This document shows positions 38,388-47,622 of a stretch of DNA of 64,000 nucleotides, piece after piece; positions within the stretch are counted from its first letter, which is position 1, and every line of letters starts with the position of its first letter. The DNA comes from QHXQ01 sp036389395. GTDB taxonomy: Bacteria; Acidobacteriota; Blastocatellia; Pyrinomonadales; Pyrinomonadaceae. The stretch spans positions 1 to 64,000 of the forward strand of contig DASVPY010000029.1 in NCBI GenBank assembly GCA_036389395.1. The letters are read 5' to 3'. Made by a program: the position numbers and the translations under genes. The notes under the pieces were generated by a model. That model was not told where the DNA came from. It saw nothing but the letters and a program-made list of their open reading frames with translations, and did no database searches.

Positions 38388-38966
38388 ATCCCGCTTCTCC
38401 GTCTGCCGGCCGCCGCTGGAGTCGGAGGGCACGTCCATGCCGCCTTGGAGCGTGGGGTCGCCGGGCTGGGGCTGGCGCGCGGCGGGCGGCTGCTGCAAGA
38501 GGCGCTGCATGGCGTCGTCAATCGGCACGCGCACCGTGTTGGTGCTCGGGTCGGGCTGGCCGTAGTTCGCCAACTCGAAGTCGTACTTCTGGCGCAGCCA
38601 GTTCCACTCGGCCTGCGGCTCTTTCAACTGGAAGTTGGCGCGCGGGTCGTCGGGCGCGTCGGGCGCGCGCATGCCGGGCGCGGCTTGCAGGTGCGGCACC
38701 GAGAGCGGCGGCTGCCGCTCCGTGTCCTTGCGCGCGATGGGGCTGTGGAACTCGCGCCGCTCGTTCCGCTCCTCGCGCTTCGAGAAGTAGTAGAACAGCC
38801 CGTACACCAGCCCGAGGACGACGAGACCGAAGACGCCGAGGCCCAGCACGAACATGCCCACGCCCTTGACGTTCACGTCCGACTCCTCGTGCATCACGTC
38901 CGGGTTCGTGATGTGGCGCACGTCCGGCGTCTCGGTCACGTGTATCTTCCGCCCAAAGACTCCCAT
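38382..38966 (-). CDS. Membrane protein of ACIII/oxidase operon, unknown function
   Basis: ATG at 38966 (MGVFGRKIHVTETP) with an upstream GGAAGGGG gives 194 residues; the frame extends to 39002. It has one membrane helix (about 36-60, GMFVLGLGVFGLVVLGLVYG) and an exported part with PHLQ, NWLRQKYDFELANYG and VRVPIDDAMQRLLQQ. The last block resembles a short motif (V-R-I-P-I-D-x-A-M) in proteins encoded beside SCO and act genes in other bacteria, by memory only. An assembly or small accessory role for alternative complex III or caa3 is inferred. The stop codon lies in a heptad repeat. Confidence 0.8.
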   Translation of the reverse strand: MGVFGRKIHVTETPDVRHITNPDVMHEESDVNVKGVGMFVLGLGVFGLVVLGLVYGLFYYFSKREERNERREFHSPIARKDTERQPPLSVPHLQAAPGMRAPDAPDDPRANFQLKEPQAEWNWLRQKYDFELANYGQPDPSTNTVRVPIDDAMQRLLQQPPAARQPQPGDPTLQGGMDVPSDSSGGRQTEKRDQ

Positions 38967-39053
38967 CTCGTTTACGCCCCTTCCGCTTAACAAGCACGCC
39001 AACGTCGCTTCATTAACGCTCCGCCCTTTCCCCTTCGCCCTGCGCCTCTCGCC

Positions 39054-40307
39054 TTAGTGGTGTCCGCCGCCCACTTCGAGCGCGTTCTCCAGGCCCGGAT
39101 CGCCCAGCGGCAGGAGCGGGCGCTGCGGCAGTTGCCCGGCGAAGTACCAGAGCCACAGGCCGCCGACGCCGACGGCCGCGACGAAGTAGAGCGCGTAGGC
39201 GACGGCGTGGCCGCCGCCCGTGGCGGCCTGGCCCGGAAAGACGCGGTGCGCGGGCGCGATCAGCCAGAACAGATCGACCGTCCGCATCGCCAGCACCAGG
39301 AGCGCCACCGCCATCAGCGAGCGCGCGCGCCGCTTCAGGTTGCGCGACAGCAGCAGCACGAACGGCAGCGCGAAGTGGAACAGCACGATGAACAGGGCCA
39401 CGTACTGCCAGCCGCCGCGCAGGCGGTGCAGGTACCACGTGATCTCTTCCGGCAGGTTGCCCGACCAGATGATCAGGAACTGCGACAGAGAGAAGTAGGC
39501 CCAGATCATGACGAACGCGAGCAGGAGCTTGCCGTGGTCGTGCAGGTGGCGCGGCTGGTAGACGGCGGCGAAGCGCGCGTCCGCGTTGATCATGAACGCC
39601 TGGAGGCAGATGGCGAAGGCGAGCGCCGTCAAGCCCCAGCCGACCATGATGAGCAGGCCCCAGATGGTCGAGAACCATTCGGGTTCGAGCGACATCGTCC
39701 AGTCAATCGCCGCGAACGTCACCGTCAGCCCGAAGAGCACGATGCCGGGCCCCGACACGTTCTGCATCCGCTCCTTGAGCGTGCGCAGCACGCGCGGGTC
39801 GGCCTCTTCGTCCTGCGCGCGCGACCACTTGTTCAGGAAGTAGGCGAGCGCGAGCCAGACGGCGAAGTAGAAGACCCAACGCGCGGTGAAGAGCGGCGCG
39901 TTCAAGTAGAGCGCGCGCTTGTGCGCGACGGCGTGCTCCTGGTAGACCTCCGGCAGCGTCCACGGGTACAGGTTGTTGGTGAACAGCCCGATTAAGATCG
40001 GGATGAACAGGACGAACATGAGCGGCAGCACGCGCGTGGCGGCTTCGAGGATGCGCCGCAGCACGACGCCCCAGCCGCCGCCCGACAGGTGGTGCAGCAT
40101 CATGAGCGCCAGCGACCCGACCGAGATGCCCGTCCAGAGCATGTAGCCGAGCAGGTAGGCGCGGAACATGTCGGGCCGGCTCAGCAGGAAGCCGCCGACG
40201 GCGACGACGACGAGCGCCACGACGCCGACGACGAGGGCCGTCGCGCGCAGGCGGGCCAGGGCGGGCGGCGGCGTGTAGGTGCGTGCGTCTTCCACGTGTG
40301 CTGCCAT
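39054..40307 (-). CDS. actF: Alternative complex III subunit ActF (quinol:cytochrome c oxidoreductase membrane subunit)
   Basis: This 417-residue protein has about ten membrane helices and starts MAAHVEDARTYTPPPALARL. Its ATG overlaps the TAA of actE by one base. ActF is a membrane subunit related to ActC and helps form the quinol-oxidising part of alternative complex III, which replaces cytochrome bc1. Assignment rests on operon position, length and helix content (e.g. FRAYLLGYMLWTGISVGSLA). The C-terminus is cytosolic or periplasmic and ends VGGGHH. Confidence 0.9.
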   Translation of the reverse strand: MAAHVEDARTYTPPPALARLRATALVVGVVALVVVAVGGFLLSRPDMFRAYLLGYMLWTGISVGSLALMMLHHLSGGGWGVVLRRILEAATRVLPLMFVLFIPILIGLFTNNLYPWTLPEVYQEHAVAHKRALYLNAPLFTARWVFYFAVWLALAYFLNKWSRAQDEEADPRVLRTLKERMQNVSGPGIVLFGLTVTFAAIDWTMSLEPEWFSTIWGLLIMVGWGLTALAFAICLQAFMINADARFAAVYQPRHLHDHGKLLLAFVMIWAYFSLSQFLIIWSGNLPEEITWYLHRLRGGWQYVALFIVLFHFALPFVLLLSRNLKRRARSLMAVALLVLAMRTVDLFWLIAPAHRVFPGQAATGGGHAVAYALYFVAAVGVGGLWLWYFAGQLPQRPLLPLGDPGLENALEVGGGHH

Positions 40308-41266
40308 TATGGGTGCTCCCCTCCGCCTTCGGTGTGCCCGCCCGCCGCGGCGGGCCGCGCCGTCAGCTTATCGGGCGGGACTTGGGCCGCGGGCACTTGC
40401 TGGCTCAACTGCAACGCGCGGACGTAGGCGATGATGGCCCAGCGATCCTGCACGGGAATCTGCGCGGCGTAGTCGGGCATCGCGCCCCAGCCGTTCGTGA
40501 TCACGTCGAAGAAGTGGCCGACCGGCGCTTGCCGCAACTGATCGGTGTGGTAAGAAGGCGGGCGGCGGTAGCCGCGGCGCACGATCATGCCGTCGCCGTA
40601 GCCGGTCATGCCGTGGCACATGGCGCAGAAGATGTTGAACCGCTCCTGCCCGCGCTTGAGCACCTCGGCCGTGACGGGGAACGGGAACTCGGTCGCGTCC
40701 TGCGGCGACCCGGCCGCCTGAACGGCGTTCGCGCCCGCCGCGTTCGCGCCGCCCGCCGCCGCACCGCCCGCGCCCTGTTGCTGGCCCGCGTTGCCGCCGA
40801 CGTTGCCGCGCGCGTTCGTGTCACCGGCTGGCTGCGTGCCGCCGCCGGGCTGCGTGCCGCCCTGTATGTTGGGCGTCGCGGTCTGCGCGCCGCTCTGCGT
40901 CGCGCCGGCCTGCGCGCGCACCTGGCCCGGCCCCAGCTTGCCCGTGTAGTAGAGCGTGTCGGCGCGCAGCCAGCCGCGCGGCACGGTGCCCTCGACCAGC
41001 GGGCGCGACGACAGTCCGTCACTGAACGTCGTGCTCGCCTCGTAGGCCTCGTAGCGCGGCTGATCCTGCATGTCCTGACGACAGCCGGCAGCCAGGAGAC
41101 AGAAGCCGGAAGCCAGGAGGAAGAGACAGACGCGCCGCCCCGTCGGCCGTGCGCGCGCTGCACACGTTGCCGGTCGGCTGCCATTGTCGGGCTGCCCTCT
41201 GCCGGCGGCCCGCTTCTGGCTCCTGGCTCCTGCCTCCTGCCTTCTCCTGTTCTCAGTATTCCACAT
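40307..41266 (-). CDS. actE: Alternative complex III subunit ActE, cytochrome c lipoprotein
   Basis: ATG at 41266 has GAGGTG seven bases upstream and lies inside the end of actD (14-base overlap). The product has 319 residues. A lipoprotein signal ends at Cys62 (LAAGC), after an unusually long basic N-region. The cytochrome domain (about 210-300) has haem motif CAMCH and likely Met ligands in GMIVRRG or GAMPDY. A Gly/Ala/Gln-rich linker lies between. ActE carries electrons from ActA/B to the oxidase. Both the basic N-region (residues 5-19) and the hydrophobic core (48-62) are encoded by arms of one heptad inverted repeat. Confidence 0.94.
   Translation of the reverse strand: MWNTENRRRQEAGARSQKRAAGRGQPDNGSRPATCAARARPTGRRVCLFLLASGFCLLAAGCRQDMQDQPRYEAYEASTTFSDGLSSRPLVEGTVPRGWLRADTLYYTGKLGPGQVRAQAGATQSGAQTATPNIQGGTQPGGGTQPAGDTNARGNVGGNAGQQQGAGGAAAGGANAAGANAVQAAGSPQDATEFPFPVTAEVLKRGQERFNIFCAMCHGMTGYGDGMIVRRGYRRPPSYHTDQLRQAPVGHFFDVITNGWGAMPDYAAQIPVQDRWAIIAYVRALQLSQQVPAAQVPPDKLTARPAAAGGHTEGGGEHP
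41081..41252. repeat. Heptad inverted repeat, AAGCCAG/AGGAGCC family, inside the 5' end of actE
   Basis: Left arm 41081-41124 (GGCAGCCAGGAGACAGAAGC and on) is complementary to right arm 41211-41252 (GCTTCTGGCTCCTGGCTCCT and on), both near 7-base period. The right arm starts right next to the stop of actD at 41253. In actE the right arm codes for NRRRQEAGARSQKR and the left arm for LFLLASGFCLLAAGC. Confidence 0.88.
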
Positions 41267-41797
41267 CTGTCACCTCTAGCGCCCCGAGGCCGCGCAGGAA
41301 CTCCGTGGTGCGCTCGCGGTCGTAAGTCTCGTCGCGCGACTCGATGAGCAGGAAGAAGCGGTCGCGCGAGGCGAGCGCGAAGTTCGGCGTGTTGAAGACC
41401 GGGTGATAAGGTTCGGGCAGCCCGTTCAAGGCCAACATGCCGAAGATGCCCGCGAGCGCCGCGCACAGGATCGTCAGCTCGAACGTGATCGGAATCCACG
41501 CCGGCCAACTGTTCAACGGCTTGCCGCCGACGTTCAAGGGGTAGTTGATGACCGACAGGTAGTACTGCATCCCGAAGCCGGCGAGCGCGCCGAAGATGCC
41601 GCCGCCGAGGACGATCTTCGGCATCTTCTGCCCGAACGCGCCGACCGCCTCGGACAACTCCTCAATCGGGTAGGGCGAGAAGGCGTCCACGCGCTTGTAG
41701 CCGGCCTCGGTCGCGGCGCGGGCGGCGGCCACCACGTCGGTCGGGTTGTCGAACTCGGCCATCACCCCGTAGTAGGGCGGCCGCTCCTTCCGTCTTT

Positions 41798-41801
<4 letters not shown>
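41253..41801 (-). CDS. actD: Alternative complex III subunit ActD (DUF3341)
   Basis: ATG at 41801 (MKRRKERPPYYGVMAEFDNP) overlaps the TGA of actC in ATGA and has GAGGAGGAG upstream; 182 residues. The fold has a cytosolic N-domain and two membrane helices (about 62-82 and 102-127), typical of DUF3341 ActD. It anchors and stabilises alternative complex III; it has no cofactor. The same frame is open far upstream through actC but that part is a shadow. Confidence 0.94.
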
Positions 41802-43213
<1,412 letters not shown>

Positions 43214-43216
43214 CTC

Positions 43217-46200
43217 TTACGCCCCCTTAATTTCGGGATTCGGGTTGCGCAGCGCCGACAGGTAGGTCGTGCGCGGGCGCGTGTTCAGCTCCGCCAGCAA
43301 GCTATAGTTGCGCCGGTCGTGCTGCCACTTCGCGACTTCGCTGCCGCGGTCGTTCAGATCGCCGAAGACGATGGCGTTCGTCGGGCAGGCGACCTGGCAG
43401 GCGGTCTGGATTTCGCCGTCGCGGACGCGCCGCCCGCCCTCCTTCTCCGACTCGATCTTGGCGTTCTGGATGCGCTGGATGCAGTAGGTGCATTTCTCCA
43501 TCACGCCGCGCGAGCGCACCGAGACCTCCGGGTTGCGCATCAACTTCAAGCTCGGCGTGTTCCAGTCCTGGAAGAGCAGGAAGTTGAAGCGGCGCACCTT
43601 ATACGGGCAGTTGTTCGAGCAGTAGCGCGTGCCGACGCAGCGGTTGTAGACCATGTTGTTCGTGCCCTCGGCGTCGTGCACGGTGGCGTTGACGGGGCAG
43701 ACCGGCTCGCACGGCGCGCTCTCGCAGTGCATGCACGGGACGGGCTGGAAGTAGACGCCGTCGGGGTTCTCGGCCAGCCCCTTGAAGTAGGCGTCCACGC
43801 GCAGCCAGTGCATGTGGCGGCGGCGCGCGACCTGCTCCTTGCCGACCACGGGGATGTTGTTCTCCGACACGCAGGCGATGACGCACGAGTTGCAGCCGAC
43901 GCACGCGGTCGTGTCAATCGCCATGCCCCACTTGTAGCCGACGTAGTCGTAGTTGTAGTAGAGCGTCTCGTCCGCCGCCGGCTCCTTGTGGACTTCCGTG
44001 CCCACGCCCGCGCCTTCGGGGCCGTAGCCGGGCGGGGCTTCGTGCCCGCCCGCGCCGCCCTCGACGTGCTCGCTCCGCGAGTCGCTGCGCCCGGCCGTGT
44101 ACTCGGCCAAGGTCTCCGAGCGGACGAGGTCGCGCCCCTCCATGTTGAAGTGCAACTGCGTGCCGACGAGTTGGTAGGTGTTGCCGGTGGCGGAGACCTG
44201 CGCGCCGGTGGCGTACCAGGGCGCGTCGGCGAAGCGGAGCGTGTAGGCGTTGAAGCCGACGCGCTGCGTCTCGGTCGTCGAGCCGACGCGGCCCGCGCGC
44301 GTGCGCCCGTAGCCGAGGTGCAAGGTGATCACGTCGTCGGGCTGACCGGCGAGGACGAAGATGGGGATCGGCTCGTACGCGCCGAGCGTCTGCCCGCGGT
44401 AGTTGATCTGGACGCACGGGGCCATGTACTCGATGCCCTTGTAGGTGACCACGTCCTCCTGCTTGTCGATCTGCAAGAGGCGGCGCGCGGTCGCCGGGCT
44501 GACGATGACGGCGTTGTCCCAGCACAGCTTCGTGAGCGGCTTGGGCAACTCTTGCAGCCAGCCGTTGTTCGCGTAGCGCCCGTCGTAGACGCACGGGTCG
44601 GGGCGGAAGACGATCTCGAACGCGCCGCCCGTGGCCGGCTGCAAGGCGGCGGCCGCGGGCTGCGTGGCCCAGTCGCCGCGCACGGCGGCCGTGCGCGCCT
44701 TGGCGGCCGTGCCCGGAATCCAGCCGTCGTGGACGGCCTTGCGCCAGGCCTGCTCGAAGGCGTCGGCGCTGCCTGCGAGTTGCGGCTGCGTGCGCCAGTA
44801 GTCGCGCAGGATGTCGTGCCCGGACTTTTCGGGCGTGTCGGTCAAGGCGGACAAAAACTCAAGCGCGCTGCGCCCGCGGTAGAGCGGCGCGATCAGGGGC
44901 TGGATGATCGAGACCGTGCCGTCGTAGGCGCGCGCGTCGCCCCACGCCTCAAGGTAGTGCGTCTCGGGGACGTGCCAGAGGCACAGTTCCGAAGTCTCGT
45001 CGAAGTAGACGCCGAGGTGCGCCGTCAGCTTGCGCGCCTCGAACAGCTTCCGCAGCTTCTCTTTGAACTGGAACTCGGCCGGCGCGTCGTAGGCCGGGTT
45101 GCCGCCGACGACGAGCAGCATCTCGACCGCGCCCGCGTCTATGTCGTTGACGAGTTGGCGCAGGTCTTCGGTCGGATCGACCGCGCGGTCTGCGGGATAA
45201 AACTCCAGCGGGTCTGTGTAGACGACGGTCTGCCCGACGTTGCCGAGCGCGGCGTTCATCGCGTGCGCGAGCGCGTGGACGGCGGGCGGCGCGTAGTCGC
45301 CCGCGATGACGATGGACTTGCCGCGCGCGGCTTGCAGGTCTTTGGCCACGGCCGCGACGTGCTCGGCGTGGCGCACGCCGCTGGCGGGCGCGCTCACGCC
45401 CGCCGCGCCGACGGCCGCGGCGAGCGCCTGCGCGAACGGCACGAGTTCGCTGGGCTTGACGGCGAAGCGGTGGTCGGCCTTCGCGCCCGTGTTCGTCAGC
45501 GTGGTCTCGACGGCGTAGAGGCGGTTCATCTCCGCCTTGCCTCCGAGCACGCGGCGGCGCTCGATGAAGTCGCGCGCGTGGCGGATGTCGCCGGGCAGCG
45601 CGGCCAGGAAATCGGAGTCGAGCGCGACGACGCGGTCGGCCCGGTCGAAGCGGTAGACGGTGTTGACCGCGTCGCCGAAGGCGAGGCGCGCGCCCGCGGT
45701 CGCGCCTTGCGCGCCGACCGGCTCGTACTGGTGCCAGCGCGCCTGCGGCAGCGCCGTCAGGATTTGCTTGAGCAGCGCGGCTTGGGTGGGCGACGTGACG
45801 GTCTCGGTCAGGATGCGGAGGCCCGCCCCGCCGCGCGCCTTGAGGGCGTCGAACGCCGTGCGCGCGTCGGCCAAAAAGGCCGTGTAGGGGCGCACCTCGC
45901 CGCGGTACTGGACGGTGGCGGAGCGGTCGGGGTCGTAGAGCGTCAGGAGCGAGGCGACGGAGAACACGTCGTTCGCGCCGAGGCTGGCGGGGTGTTGGTC
46001 GTTGCCCTGGATGTGGGTGGGGCGGCCGTCGTTGCTGCGCACGAGCAGCGGGGTCGCGCCCTTGGGGTGCGGCATGGCCGTGGCGAAGAAGAGCGGCCGA
46101 CCGGGCACGAGTTCTTCGGGCTGGCGCACGAAGGGCACGGCCGTTTCGGGCGGCTGGTAGACGCAGCCCGACAGCCCCGCGAGCGCGAGCGACGCGCCCA

Positions 46201-46423
46201 TGACCTTGAGGAAGGTGCGGCGGCTCGGCTCGTCGTCCCACTCGCCGGCCTGGCGCGGGAACTCGCGGTGCAGCAGTTCCTCGAATTCGTCGCTCGCCGC
46301 CAGCTCTTCCAGACTGCGCCAATACTCCTTGCCCTGCTTGTCCGCGAGCCGCCGCCGCACGTCCTCGGTCTTGAGCGGCCGGCGAATCGCGTACAGCTCG
46401 GGGAGAGTGTCTTTGATGTGCAT
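43217..46423 (-). CDS. actB: Alternative complex III subunit ActB, molybdopterin-fold/ferredoxin fusion
   Basis: ATG at 46423 (MHIKDTLPELYAIRRPLK) gives 1068 residues; the frame extends to 46795 across actA but that is a shadow. A twin-arginine signal (SRRTFLKVMGASLALAGLSG) is near residue 64. Residues about 90-780 form a molybdopterin-oxidoreductase fold that in this family carries no cofactor. The last 270 residues are a four-cluster ferredoxin domain: CVGCNSCVIAC, CMHCESAPCEPVCP, CVGTRYCSNNCP and CTYCIQRIQNAKIESEK with CQVACP. It relays electrons from ActC towards the haems of ActA. Confidence 0.96.
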   Translation of the reverse strand: MHIKDTLPELYAIRRPLKTEDVRRRLADKQGKEYWRSLEELAASDEFEELLHREFPRQAGEWDDEPSRRTFLKVMGASLALAGLSGCVYQPPETAVPFVRQPEELVPGRPLFFATAMPHPKGATPLLVRSNDGRPTHIQGNDQHPASLGANDVFSVASLLTLYDPDRSATVQYRGEVRPYTAFLADARTAFDALKARGGAGLRILTETVTSPTQAALLKQILTALPQARWHQYEPVGAQGATAGARLAFGDAVNTVYRFDRADRVVALDSDFLAALPGDIRHARDFIERRRVLGGKAEMNRLYAVETTLTNTGAKADHRFAVKPSELVPFAQALAAAVGAAGVSAPASGVRHAEHVAAVAKDLQAARGKSIVIAGDYAPPAVHALAHAMNAALGNVGQTVVYTDPLEFYPADRAVDPTEDLRQLVNDIDAGAVEMLLVVGGNPAYDAPAEFQFKEKLRKLFEARKLTAHLGVYFDETSELCLWHVPETHYLEAWGDARAYDGTVSIIQPLIAPLYRGRSALEFLSALTDTPEKSGHDILRDYWRTQPQLAGSADAFEQAWRKAVHDGWIPGTAAKARTAAVRGDWATQPAAAALQPATGGAFEIVFRPDPCVYDGRYANNGWLQELPKPLTKLCWDNAVIVSPATARRLLQIDKQEDVVTYKGIEYMAPCVQINYRGQTLGAYEPIPIFVLAGQPDDVITLHLGYGRTRAGRVGSTTETQRVGFNAYTLRFADAPWYATGAQVSATGNTYQLVGTQLHFNMEGRDLVRSETLAEYTAGRSDSRSEHVEGGAGGHEAPPGYGPEGAGVGTEVHKEPAADETLYYNYDYVGYKWGMAIDTTACVGCNSCVIACVSENNIPVVGKEQVARRRHMHWLRVDAYFKGLAENPDGVYFQPVPCMHCESAPCEPVCPVNATVHDAEGTNNMVYNRCVGTRYCSNNCPYKVRRFNFLLFQDWNTPSLKLMRNPEVSVRSRGVMEKCTYCIQRIQNAKIESEKEGGRRVRDGEIQTACQVACPTNAIVFGDLNDRGSEVAKWQHDRRNYSLLAELNTRPRTTYLSALRNPNPEIKGA

Positions 46424-46446
46424 CGCGCTTACAAGTCCTTCCGGCT

Positions 46447-47115
46447 TTACCGGTGGCAGGTCGAACAGCTTTGCATGATCGCCTTGTGGCGCACGTGGTA
46501 CTGCTCTTTGAGCCGTTGCCCCTCGGCCAGTTCCGCGCTTGTCCGGTTCTCCGGCCGCCACGCCATGTTGAAGACCTGCTCGCGCGGGCGCAGGTAACGC
46601 TCCGGCTCGCGGTGGCACTCCAGACACCACTCCATCTGCAACGACGAGTACTGGTAGACGAGCGGCATCTCGTCCACGCGCCCGTGGCAGGTCGAACACC
46701 CCACCCCCTTGTTGATGTGGATCGAGTGGTTGAAGTAGACGTAGTCGGGCAGGTCGTGGACGCGCGTCCACTCGATGGGCTTGTTGTCGCGCCAACTCTG
46801 ACGGACGACTTCGAGGTACGGGCTGTCCGACCAGATTTGCGAGTGGCAGTTCATGCAGGTCTTGGTGGGCGGCAGGCCGGCGGAGGCGGCGGTCTCGACC
46901 GACGTGTGGCAGTAGCGGCAGTCAATGCCGTCGTCGCCGACGTGGTGCTTGTGCGAGAACTGGACGGGCTGCTCGCGCTCGACGAACGCGCCCGTGTTCC
47001 ACGACGAGCGGTTGATCTCGGCGACGCACCAGGCGGCGAAGGCCAGGATGAACAGCCCGCCGAAGATGCTGAGCTTCGCCAGCGTGTTTGTGCTGCGGTG
47101 AAAGATTTGCGGCAT
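46447..47115 (-). CDS. actA: Alternative complex III subunit ActA, pentahaem cytochrome c
   Basis: This 222-residue protein has an N-terminal membrane anchor (about 12-33) and five CxxCH sites: CRYCH, CMNCH, CSTCH, CLECH and a final CSTCH right at the C-terminus. This matches pentahaem ActA. It takes electrons from the ActB iron-sulfur clusters. It is the first gene of the operon, with a 507-base gap upstream; actB follows after 23 bases. Confidence 0.96.
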   Translation of the reverse strand: MPQIFHRSTNTLAKLSIFGGLFILAFAAWCVAEINRSSWNTGAFVEREQPVQFSHKHHVGDDGIDCRYCHTSVETAASAGLPPTKTCMNCHSQIWSDSPYLEVVRQSWRDNKPIEWTRVHDLPDYVYFNHSIHINKGVGCSTCHGRVDEMPLVYQYSSLQMEWCLECHREPERYLRPREQVFNMAWRPENRTSAELAEGQRLKEQYHVRHKAIMQSCSTCHR

Positions 47116-47326
47116 GATCGCACCCTGTCAGTTGCCCGTCGCCTACCCGGCGGGGCGGGAGCACGCAGAGGCCGCCCCCGTTTGCGCGGAGGAGTTTTGC
47201 TCGCAGAGATGCGGCCCTTGCAGAGACGTGACACGCCCGACCTTAGCGGCCGGCCGGCCACGCCCGTACCCCGAGAGACACGCGTTCCCTTGCTGCCCCT
47301 TGTCAGTAATGCATTAGAGTCGCCTA

Positions 47327-47355
47327 GTGATACTAAATTTTTCCGCGCACGGCAA
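47327..47355 (-). promoter_or_regulatory. Candidate promoter of the act-cox operon
   Basis: On the minus strand TTGCCG (47355-47350), a 17-base spacer rich in A/T near its end, and TATCAC (47332-47327). Each hexamer matches 4 of 6. The site is about 210 bases before actA. Prediction by eye only. Confidence 0.3.
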
Positions 47356-47563
47356 GAGACATTTTGCGAAAAGCGCGCGCGTTTTTCCGCCGCCCCGTGC
47401 CGCGCCCGCGTCAAACGCCCGTAATTCCGCGCCGAACCGCCCGCCCGCCGCCCCAAATATAAGTTTCCCTGCGCGCCGCCCTACATAATTATTCATCGCG
47501 GGTCTCGGGCCGAAAGCCCACGCCCGGCGCTTCGACGCCGCGCCGAGGTCACGGCCACAGCGC

Positions 47564-47602
47564 GCCGGGCCGCCGCACGCCTGAAGCGCGCGGCGGCCCG
47601 GC
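47564..47602 (-). terminator. Hairpin downstream of the giant secreted protein gene
   Basis: Arms 47564-47576 and 47590-47602 pair over 13 bp (GCCGGGCCGCCGC). No T tract follows, so it is terminator-like only. It lies 20 bases after the stop at 47623. Confidence 0.55.
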
Positions 47603-47622
47603 ATGAAGATTCCGCTCCGGTC

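Larger units (their letters stand above)
47116..47622. other. Intergenic region upstream of the act-cox operon
   Basis: The 507-base gap lies between the giant secreted protein gene and actA. Its middle (47300-47480) is AT-richer than the surroundings and should hold the operon promoter; a candidate is at 47327-47355. A GC hairpin at 47564-47602 belongs to the end of the neighbouring gene. No small gene is supported. Confidence 0.5.

Noticed and set aside
46424..46795. N-terminal extension of ActB
   Set aside because: It overlaps actA in another frame and has no similarity to the family; ATG 46423 is followed by the expected TAT signal.
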